Positions 12,436 to 22,300 of a stretch of 64,000 bases of DNA are shown here, in pieces. Under the pieces are notes generated by a model, which searched no databases, was not told where the DNA came from, and saw only the letters and a list, made by a program, of their open reading frames with translations. The stretch comes from Chiridota heheva (Eukaryota; Echinodermata; Holothuroidea; Apodida; Chiridotidae), in assembly GCA_020152595.1 (NCBI GenBank), contig JAIGNY010002010.1:210001-274000 (forward strand), read 5' to 3'. Made by a program: the position numbers and the translations under genes. Positions within the stretch are counted from its first letter, which is position 1, and each line of letters begins with the position of its first letter.

Positions 12436-13261
12436 ATCGTAGTATTCCAAGAGAATATAATCTGATAATAGGCCTAATTAACTTACTTGTGTTGATGAAA
12501 TTTAAGTTCCGCTTGACAAGTGTATTGGCAATACATCCCCGATGTTCCCCCTCCACTTTTAATAGATTTTGAAAAAACTTTTTCCCTCTTTTAAAGGAAT
12601 ATTCCCGTATATTTTCATTGTCATGAAATAGAGGGCTCAGATTAAAAAACAATTTGGTGTAAAAAGATATGTTGAGATATCTATTTATTTGTTTTACGGT
12701 GACTTTGAATAAGCTTAGCAATATAAACGGTTTTTTTTTTCTTTTTCTTTTCTTCAAGTCCTCTGGACCCTGTGCGAACTGCGTTTACATCACTAACTTC
12801 TAAAATAATATTTTCTCCAAAACAAAATGTCATATTTTTTTTATTTTTTTTTGAGATGATTATTAATAATCACGATTTGGAGGTCATGACCCCTGCTGCG
12901 GACACCTTCTGAAGATTGATTAATTGTCTCCATAGATTCGCTAAAAAAAAAAAATTGTTATATTCTTTTAAAAAATTATTAAGTTCATTTCTTCATGGAA
13001 AAAATATTTCCTTTAAATTTGACAATTGGAAACACGAAATGCCTAACGGGTAACGGAGGAAAGTGGGGAGGAAGGGAGTGGGGGGGGGGGATGGAGAGAC
13101 CTCGTCTTCTTCTTGTAGACTTAAAGACGAAATGGATGAACTTGTCAAGACCAGGTCTGATCAAACATTCGATAAGGTTCCGTTAGGCAGGCTCATGATG
13201 AAAAACAAGAGCGCTTTGTGTAAAAGGAAGGTGTGCCAGTTGAATAAATTTTAAGTCACAA
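12436..13261. other. No gene recognised; poly-G run at about 13079-13090
   Basis: A/T homopolymer-rich sequence with a G-run. Possible upstream remains of the LINE at 13262 were not recognisable. Confidence 0.4.
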
Positions 13262-14140
13262 AGACAGAAAGAGTTGTTGCTAATGGTGAAGTATATCTGA
13301 AGTATATAAGGTTACAAGTGGTCAAGTGGTGTTCCTCAGGGTTCTGTATTGGGTCCGCTTCTTTTCTTAATCGTCATTAATGATATTGATATTTCCCTTG
13401 GCCCCAGGATTTGTAAATTTGCTGATGACACTAAGCTGTACAGGATTGTTGATTATGCTAGGGATTATGTTGCAAACTGATCTGGATAAGTTAGTTTCTT
13501 GGTCCCAAACGTGGCAGATGTCATTCAATTTTGATGAATGCAAAGCTATTCATTTTGATCAGAACAATTTGGCTTTTGATTACTGCATGAATGGTTCAAA
13601 TCTTGGTTGTGTTGATCAAAAAAGGGATCTTGGTGTTGTCATTACTAGTAATCCGAAGTCTTTTAAAGAGTGTGTTTTAGCAGATGCAGGGGCAAATAGG
13701 ATGATTGGTTTGATTAGAAGACATTTTTATTTTCTTTATAGAGAGGTTGTTCTTAATTTGTATAAACAGTTAGTCAGGCCTTACCTTCAGTATGCTATTC
13801 AGGCTTGGAGTTCCTTTTATTAGAACGATAAGTTTGTTTTGGAGCGAAGAGCCACTAGACTTATTCCCGAAGTAAGGAATCTCTCTTATGAATCTAGGTT
13901 GCGAATTCTTGGTTTGACCACGCTTGAGTTGAGAAGAGTATGTACCGATATGATTCAGGTTTTAAAATTCATATCTGGTAGTGATGCTTTGACTTCCTGT
14001 TATGTCTTGCATGTTTCAGCTAATCCTCGTGTGACACGCGTGCACGGTAACAGTTTGAAGTTGACCAAAGAGTTCTCATGGATATTCGGCGTTTTAGCTT
14101 TTCGCAAAGAGTTGTTAATGAGAGGAATGGTTGCCTGAGT
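13262..14140 (+). pseudogene. CR1-like LINE reverse transcriptase, dead 5'-truncated copy
   Basis: An intact relative would copy its RNA into the genome. Translated pieces follow the CR1-type order: [14 protein letters not shown] (about 13329-13370), INDIDI, the catalytic FADD (13418-13429), then [20 protein letters not shown] (from about 13470), QKRDLGVVI, NRMIGLIRRHF, LYKQLVRPYLQYAIQAWSSF, and after a TAG stop RRATRLIPEVRNLSYESRLR. At least two frameshifts lie before FADD and between FADD and LQTDL, plus the stop at about 13821. The endonuclease and N-terminal RT are missing. Clade assignment rests on motif memory only. Confidence 0.85.
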
Positions 14141-14279
14141 GGGTAGTTAGCTCCAATTCTGTTCACAATTTCAAAGTCAATATTGATAAGTTTTTTTACT
14201 TTCTCTGGGCGTCTTTTATTTCTTTTTTCGTGGTGGTGTTGGTGTTAGCCTTGGGCTTTTTATGGGATAAAAAATTGAA

Positions 14280-14650
14280 GAAAGTTGCCCGAAATGAAAT
14301 AAAATTAAAGATAATTTGAAAATCGAAAGAAAATTTGAATTTGCTGAAAATCAAAAGAAAATTCCCGAAAATCGAAAAGAATTGCCAAAAATAAAAGAAA
14401 TTGAAGAAACTTACCCAAAAATTGCCCAATAATAAAGATAATGAAATTTACCAGAAAATTGACAAAAATTGCCCCAAAATCGAATAGAATTGCCTAAATT
14501 TAAACAAATTGATGAAACTTTTCCTAAAACTGTAAAATCGGCAGAAACGTTCTCGAAAATTACCTGCAAATCGAAGAGAATTTCCCAAAAATGAAAGCAA
14601 TTGAAGAAAATTACCCGAAACTCATAGAACATTGCCCGAAAATCGAAGAA
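14280..14650. repeat. Degenerate GAAAATTGCCCGAAAATCGAAG array
   Basis: Irregular 20-35 bp units built from TTGCCCGAAAATCGAAGA and ATTGAAGAAA. It is the complement-type of the AATTTTCGGGAAATTTTC arrays seen elsewhere. The minus-strand Phe-rich frames are by-products. Confidence 0.75.
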
Positions 14651-14656
14651 ACTTTG

Positions 14657-15151
14657 ACAGTCCGGAGAATCCTGGACGTTTGGTGTAATAATAAATACAC
14701 CAAATCTTGAAGCTTCGTATTCATTACACAATCGGAGGCCGCCATTTTAACTAATGATAACGTTAAGTCAATTGGGATTTTTCTGAGAAGGCGGGAGGGG
14801 GGGAGGAAAGATCTATATCAAATGAATATTCATTAGATTTGACCGCGGACTTTTCAATTTCCCCGTGGATTTCGCGATAAAATAACAAAAGACTTCCGTT
14901 GACTGGTCATTGACCTTTTGAACAGCCCTTTTGACCCATGATCCTGTATTGACTTAGCTTTCGCTGATACCGTGTACATGCATCATACATTACATTAAAC
15001 AAATATTACCGTGTTCTTAGTCAAAATATCATTAATATAACGTTATCACAAGTTAAAATGGCGGCCTCCATGGATCTTAATGAATACAAAGCTCCAAGTT
15101 TTTTGGTGTATTTTCTTATTACACCAGAAGTCCAGGATTCTCCCGGACTGT
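14657..15151. mobile_element. Foldback MITE with about 115-bp inverted arms
   Basis: The arms 14657-14768 and 15036-15151 are inverted copies sharing ACAGTCCGG, AGAATCCTGGAC, TGGTGTAATAA, ATACACCAAA, GTATTCATTA and GAGGCCGCCATTTTAACT. The middle is AT-rich and non-coding. No clear target duplication is seen. Confidence 0.8.
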
Positions 15152-16239
15152 TGGAGATTACGCCCAATCCTCGCTACAAATTTTAAGTTTTTCACCGACA
15201 AGAACCTCTATTTCGGCGGTTATGACTTTTAGACTGCTAGAAACAATAAAGAAACCCACCACAGATAGTTCAGTGATTTTGCGCATCAGTAATTACACTC
15301 CTAATTATCTATATGCACACAATGGAACTTAATGTGAAGAGCCAGGTATTGTGGATGTGGTTACTGCAGGGCCAAGTCATGCGTGTAATATGGGGCTGAG
15401 GATTCATTTGAACTTTTAGAAGAATGTTTTCATCAGTGAGTTATAAACACTCTGATGAGTTTGGATGCATTGGACTGAAAATTTATAGCCAGAGTTATTC
15501 ATCATGGATATCTTCAATATCAATATAAATTCAATATCTTATGACACAATTAAGCATTCTAACCTCAAAATGTTATTATTTTCCAAACAGATCCTTAACA
15601 ATATATTGGATGAAAACAATGTATGTATTTGTCAAATTGTGGTGGGGCGGCGGAGGCGGGGGGGCTGAAATGAAATAAATTGATGAAACTTTCTCTAAAA
15701 CTGTAAAATCGGCAGAAAAGTTCCTGCAAATCTAAGAAACTTTCCTGAAAATCGAAGAGAATTGCCCAATAATGAAATAAATTAAAGAAAATTATCCGAC
15801 AATAATAGAACATTGCCCGAAAATTGAAGAAACTTCCATATCTTCAATATCAATTCAATATCTTATGACACAATTAAGCCTCCCCTCCCCATCCCCGCCT
15901 ACCTTTACATCCAAAGTTGTATGTTTATGACTCTACACGCATACATGCATGCTTAGTGTGTGGATGTCACCATTAAATTTAGGGCCATTTTCATGACTTG
16001 ACTTAGGACCCACCTCTTTTTGAAAATCCTGGATCCGCCCTTGTGAACTCAGTTGTTCCAAGAATTCACTGAGCCCAGTGCTTTTATTGCTAAATGCGCA
16101 CTGTGATCGGTCATATTGTCCAGTTAATCGTGATTTTTTTTGTGAAACGTAGGTCTGCTCAGAAAGGTTTTGCACGTTGCGTTATCCGTTGCCCGTATGG
16201 ATTGCATCGCTGTTCAAAATGAATTAGATTACTTGCATT
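15152..16239. other. No gene; further degenerate array at 15670-15835
   Basis: 15670-15835 repeats the GAAAATTGCCCGAAAATTGAAG units. A TCTTCAATATCAAT.CAATATCTTATG segment appears twice (about 15511 and 15839). CTGGATCCGCCCTTG near 16029 looks like a transposon end. No exon is supported. Confidence 0.5.
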
Positions 16240-16924
16240 CAGGGCGTATTCAGATGGGGGGGCGGCTAGGGACCATGGCCCCTGAGATTTTTCGATGATA
16301 GTTTTTTTACATGAAATAATTTTAGTCATGGTTTATGTAAATTTTCTTCAATTTTGGGAAATTTCATTTAATGTTTGGAGATCTCTTTCAATTGTTCATT
16401 TTTTCAATCTTTGGGAAATTTCCTTCATTTTCGTGCAATTTTCGGAAAATCTTCCATTTTGGGGCAATTTTTCAAAATAAATTTTCTACAATTTTCGGAA
16501 ATTACCTTTATTTTGGGACAATTTTTGTTCAATTTATAGAAAATTTTCTCTAATTATCGGGAAATTATGCTCATGTTTGGGAATGTTTTAGCCAATTTTC
16601 AGCAACTTTCCGAAAATTTTTTTTTGATTTTTGGAACATTTTTCTCAAATTTTGGAAAATATTCTTCAATTTTGGGGAAATTATTTTCATTTCTGGGCAA
16701 TTTTCTTGATTTTGGAAAAGTGTATTCCATTTTCGGAATTTTTTCCCCTTTTCGGCCAGTTTTGTTTTCTTCAATTTTCAGGAATTTTCCTCAAATTATC
16801 GGAAAATTTGCTCAATTTCGGAGAGTTTTCTTCAATTTTCGGGAACTTTTCTTAAACGTTTGAGAAATGTTGCCAAATTTGCCAAAATTCCCATGTCTTC
16901 GCCGCCCCGCTTCCTACGCCTCTG
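16240..16924. mobile_element. Element with CAG...GGCGTA ends filled by a degenerate TTTTCGGGAAATTTTC array
   Basis: The left end CAGGGCGTATTCAG with GGGGGCGGC, and the inverted right end CAGAGGCGTAGGAAGCGGGG with CGGC, look like short terminal inverted repeats. The whole interior (16325-16870) is irregular units such as TTCAATTTTGGGAAATTTC. It has no coding capacity and no target duplication was recognised. Confidence 0.55.
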
Positions 16925-17329
16925 CCCCTCCTCTCAACCAACCTATCAATTATTGGCCCAACAGTGAAAAATCCTTTTTAAAAAAGCTCTGTCTGCCTGT
17001 CTCACTACACCCTTCCAAATGGGTTTAAGTGAGATCATTTTAGACCCACAAAAGGGTTAAAATGCACAAGCTTCCGGGGCTTCTCCCTCTGATCCCTACC
17101 GGGCCCTATACCTTACCACCCCACGCCAGAGATCTCGCGATTTACGCTCGGATAGTACTAACGCGCCATAAACTTTCAGCAAATGCAAATTCAGCCCCCC
17201 AATATCACATACCTTCCGACGGCACTGATATATACTCCATCTCAATAAATGAATAAAAAATGCTTCCAGTAATTGAGGAAGAGGCAATTCATTTTCAAAG
17301 AAATACACAAAAATTGTCTTGGTTTTGCC

Positions 17330-17815
17330 TGCATGACATCACACTGTACACTGTGAGGTCACTTTTCAACATAATCCCGCAATCTTTTGAAATGCAATAA
17401 CCAGTGGAGCCGCCAGAATAAATTTATTAGGGGCATAGATAAAGTGGTATGTATAAGTTTGTACTGCCTATGGTGGTACTGCACACGCAAAGCGTGTGCC
17501 ACAACGGCGTGGGGTCTAGGGGCTCGCTGAAGGGCCCATGATGGGGGCCAGGGGCGGAGCCCCGGAAGCCATACGTTTTTCCGTGGTTGAAATAGCAGGA
17601 AATTGCTAAATGATCATGTCAAATATACACCCAAATCATTTTGAATATGTTAATTCTTAGGATTGAAAGGGGGCACGTACCCCCATGCCGACGCCACTGG
17701 CAATAACTCCTAAATGGAAAAGGATATCAACTTGATTTTTACACTAAATTTTTCTTTAAGTCTTTTGTCATAATATAAAATGAAAATTTACGGGAATATT
17801 TCTTTAAAGGTTCGT
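17330..17815. mobile_element. TTAA MITE family B-like fragment, interrupted by a hAT MITE
   Basis: The right part (17700-17810) ends CGGGAATATTTCTTTAA and matches the family B right end (AACTCCTAAATGGAAAAGGATATC compares with ATATCTCCTAATAGGAATAAC elsewhere). The left part precedes the hAT insertion at 17402. The left terminus was not resolved. Confidence 0.5.
17402..17699. mobile_element. hAT-like MITE with perfect 8-bp target duplication
   Basis: Flanked by GCAATAAC at 17394-17401 and 17700-17707. Ends are CAGTGGAGCCGCCAG and (inverted) CAGTGGCGTCGGCATGG. Both 8-bp duplication and CAG ends are typical of hAT elements. It is 298 bp with no transposase. Confidence 0.85.
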
Positions 17816-19159
17816 ATACTTGTTGATTAATACCAGTGCTATAGGGGAGCATGCATGGGGTATTTTGCCCCAGGAGATCGCTTTTCCCATTTGCCCGCAA
17901 TTTGTTTTGTAAAGTGACAGATTTTGTTCGATTTAAAGTCGTTTGCCCCCTCCCCCTCTTCCCAAATGAGACAAAATTGCCTTTCTCTTTCCCTAATAAC
18001 CAAAATCCTGGCGCCAACATGATTTCAGTGCCTTTCATATTTACATTAATACATGTAAACAAACCTTTCCAGAAACATGCTGTTGAGCTACAACATCCCA
18101 TGTACTTTAATTCTGATATTTTATTCCTTGAAATGAGATTTACCATACAATCCAGTACTACATTTTATACAAAGATCCAAATATAGCAAATATACAGGTT
18201 TAAAGTAGAAAATCTACACATAGAAATCTCAATACACTGATCATGCTCCATGTCTTTGACGTAGGCCAAAATACAGCACTGAACACAAATATTAAGATTT
18301 CAAATAATGGCAATGCCTCCCCCCCCCTTGTCTCTCTTCCCTCTCCCCGTCCCTTCTTCCTGGCAGTCCTGGCTGCATGATCAGAAAGTAAATTCGCTGG
18401 CTGGACTGACAGAATCATTGGACTCGATCTGTTGACAGTCAATCAGATTGGATGATAAAGATAAGTGTGTATGGAGGAGGAGAGAGAGGGGTGTGTGAAA
18501 CATAAGTAGGGTAACAAATGAAGGGCTAAAATATGCACATATTTTTGTATACAATAAAGGCAGATACATGTAAAGGAAGAGTTAACATTACCATGTCATG
18601 ATTACACGGCATTACAAACAAACTTAAAGCAATGATATAGCCTGAATTAAATAATGAAATGAAAATCTGAAGGACCATTTTTTAGGAAAGTGGGGTAAGT
18701 ACCCTCATACCTGCGTGGCCACGCTACTGTGCATGATTACTGCACCGTTTCTGTTTCTCATCCGAACCCGTATTCAGTTACTTTTCCTTTCTGTTGGTGG
18801 GCTTTCAAATTCATGACTATATGAATTTAAATATTTTCTATGCAGTAGGCCTAGCTATAGCATCCAAAATGTGGGGTCCAACCGTCACTTTGATACCAAC
18901 ATTAAAATTTGTGTGCTACAAGGAGAGGTTAGGATAAGGGTATTTCTGAAAAAAGGTTGGACGGGATCCGGGCACCAGATAGCTATGGCCCTTCCTTAAA
19001 TGCGTACAATAAGCAGATACTTGAAACTTAAGACAACCTTCCGTAGCATCTAACATTGCTTATGCAGTTTTTCAAATGTCAGGACTTCATATCTTGAGAA
19101 AGTTAAAAGCGTCCTGGACCTGGACCCACCGGGCCGTATGGATTTTGGGGTAATAATTT
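17816..19159. other. No gene recognised
   Basis: The open frame at 17851-18186 and its antisense have no domain. A C-rich/GA-rich stretch lies near 18318-18360. A CAGTAGCGTGGCCACG-like transposon end is near 18712-18732 (minus strand). Confidence 0.4.
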
Positions 19160-19374
19160 TCAATCACGGCTTGCGGTTCTGAACTTGGATGATTTTTGCA
19201 ATTTCATGCAAACAAATGATTTCTGCTTGCTGCACCTGTTGTCGTTCCATCGTCCAAACCTGGTGTTGTTGATCTCCACGCAGTTCTCGTTCCCATTTTG
19301 GTTGTCCGGGTTTAAGGGGAGCCATTGGCCTAAGTCTTTTGGCACCGACCGGCCTAGACTGTCGACGAAAACAC
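19160..19374 (-). CDS. C-type lectin exon B (C-terminal half, stop codon)
   Basis: The acceptor GATTTATCGGCAG ends at 19375. Joined to the G left by exon A, the frame reads GVFVDSLGRS and continues to QWLPLNPDNQNGNENCVEI, the long-loop and calcium-site region, then GRWNDNRCSKQKSFVC. TGA is at 19162-19160. The three expected late cysteines are present. No clear poly(A) signal was seen just downstream. Confidence 0.88.
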
Positions 19375-22300
19375 CTGCCGATAAATCATAAAAACGAAAA
19401 GAAAGTTAAAATCCTAAATGTATTCCATTTTTCTACTATAGGTTTCTACTATATGTTTTTTACATTATATGTGCACATATGATATGACAACCAATCGAGA
19501 AGTGCAATTCCACTAAAATACCTGGAAAAAGGGGGGAAATGTTGAAGTCATTGGACAAGACAGAAATAATTTCATACCCTATCTTATAATCTAAAAATGA
19601 AAAACTAAACAGCAACGTATTCATTTGTAAGTTATTCTATCAAAAATAACGGCATTGAGTTACCCGCTAAATTTGGATTACGTAATCTAGCATATGAAAC
19701 GGGGATCTCTAACTAAATTGTCATACACAATGATATGAGTTCCTTAGTTGAAGTTCAACAGGAAAAGGCACTGGTTTCCATCTCCTGCAGAATGTGCAAT
19801 ACTAACTTATTGCAGGATTTTGTTTATTTTATCTGATTTTTTGCAGCTAATTTAAAAGAATTTGTTTTCTTCATAAAATCAGAAAATGGCCATGTGATGT
19901 AGTCTTTTGGAACAAAAATCATGAAAAAACAAATAACTGCAAAAATGATGGTTTCCTGCAACTTCAACATACTGTTTAGACTCTTCACACAATTTCTGAA
20001 ATTTTCTCTTGTTTACCTATATTGGTTTATTCCTTCCCTAATATATCAATCAAAATTTCTTCTTTTACAACAATAACAGAGATTCAGGTTGTTATGTTCA
20101 ACAGATTAAAATTGATCAAACAAAGACTGTAAAATAGTTCATCTTCCCATTGACCGTAATGTTATAGCATAACATAGCAAGGGTTTAACGTCTCAAAAAC
20201 ATTCAGCGCAGGACATTATATCAAGAAAGCCACGGCCTTTTTTTTTACTAACTACTTTTTGGCCATTCTAGATGCCCAGGACTGATTTCAGTTCACTGAT
20301 TTCGTGACTTAGGCCACAGTTCCAACTGACCAAGTAATAGCGCTGATTAAAATGTAGTTATAGAGTTTTTCAAATATTTGAATATAGTGTAGGAAGGAGA
20401 TGTTTTTGCGGAAGAATTCGGCGATGGAATTAAAAGGATTCGGGAAGCTCTAGGGTGGGCGAACTTGGAGAGTCAATAAAGATGTGTTTGACAAGCATGT
20501 AAAGCTCGTGATACTTAATCGCAGAGGAGTGAGGAGGAGTCGTTACGGAGGTGGGAATGAGGAAGGTGGGGTGGGGTACTCTGGGGCGGGTGATATTTAG
20601 ACATGAACTTTACGGAGAGGTTGTGGGGTTGGTAGGAATGGAAGGCTCCATGCAGGCCTGGCTGGATGATGTAGAGTTTGTTATCCGTCCCATTTTGATG
20701 TCAGCTGTGACGAACATGCGAAAACAATAAGCGGTTTGATATGTGTTTTGGAAATGGGGGTAGGGGAGGTAGGCTTGTTTCAGAAGCAGAGTTTGATTTG
20801 TTGAGATTTGTTACATTAGTTCTGTGCTACCCGTTGGATGGCTTTTGCTCAAGTCGGCTGAAAGTAGCACGGAACTAATTATTTGATTATTGAAATCTAT
20901 CTTTTTAAAGCACATCTCGCCGGGTCTTGACATATGTATTGTCAAGACTTTTTCAACTTCTCAGCTTCCTGTCCCATAACATAAGACCTCTCGAAAATAT
21001 ATTTATTAGGCTTTTCTCCGAGGGTTCTCATTTTGGGCTGGCGGAGTAATAACTTATTAGTTCTGTGCTGCCAAAAATCATGTTCGCTTCTCTCGTTACA
21101 ATAAGTGTCAATGGGAGCTGCAGTGCATCGCATGCACTGTATGTTTCGTTTAATAGCTGCTATATCCACGAAAAATGCATTTTATACTTCTCGAAAACAG
21201 CTTCAAAACTGACGTCATCACATGACTATATCAGCATATTATATAGCATCCTATATAATACTTAATACGGCGGTTTCATTTTTAGGTATAATTGAAATAT
21301 AAAAAGCTAAATGTAAAGTGAAATAATTGTATTACTAGTATTTACAGTACAATAAATAACATAAAGTAATTCATAAATAACATTTATTGTTTATTTTTTA
21401 TAGCCAAAGAAATTAATATAGAAATTAACTTGCGCTAAGTATTCTCGCGCATTGGTGTTCCAAAAATGAAACTTTGGAAACCTATTGCATGTATCATTGC
21501 ATACAAGCTTAGGATAAAAATGTCTGGCCGGACAAAATCCCCTAGGAGATCAGTTTTTTTCGGACAGAATCCTCCAGGGAACACTGTCCGGCCGTACATG
21601 TTTTAAAAGGCGACAAAATCTCCTGTTACATAGGCAAAGAGTTCATGTAGGCTTAATGGTCAATGGAATAACCAATGGAAATATCCCTTTAAAATAGAAG
21701 AGATGACACAAAAATGCCTTTTAACTGTTTAATATGTGACAAAAATAAAGCCTAATTAATTTTTAAGCTTTGACATTTAAATGAAACATTTGCATGTCGG
21801 AGCCTTATCCATTTTACATAGCCTTACTCGCAAAAAAATGAAAATTAAAAATGAAAAAAAAAACATTCCTGAAGTGAGGGAGTTATACTAAAAAAATGAA
21901 AAAGTTAGGCTTGTGTAAATACAGCACACGAATGGCATATGCACCAATAGCATAGGCCTACATGTCAAATTTATGCAGTATTGTAAATTATTGTCCAAAA
22001 TGGCACAAGAGTTTAGCCAAAATAGCACAATAAATTGACCCAGCAGTTGAGTAAAACCACAGCATTATCTAGCCTCATCTCTATGATAACTGACAGAGCG
22101 GGAGCTGGGGAAGCAAACCAAACTGCCACCAGAAGAGTTCCCCCTCCTGGCTGTATGCATTCTTCCCGTTGGAAGGTAAAATACGCTAATTAATACAATA
22201 AAAAAGGAGACAAAGTTTGGTACCATCCTTATTGTATATGATAGAGGAGATTTAAATCTGCTACCAAAAACAGCATCATAAAATCTCCTTCGTATCTCAA

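Noticed and set aside
12350..12757. 135-codon minus-strand frame
   Set aside because: Its C-terminal part is antisense SINE sequence and the rest has no domain.
14196..16863. Phe-rich proteins in 14-17 kb
   Set aside because: They come from AT-rich degenerate arrays and show no domain or splice support.
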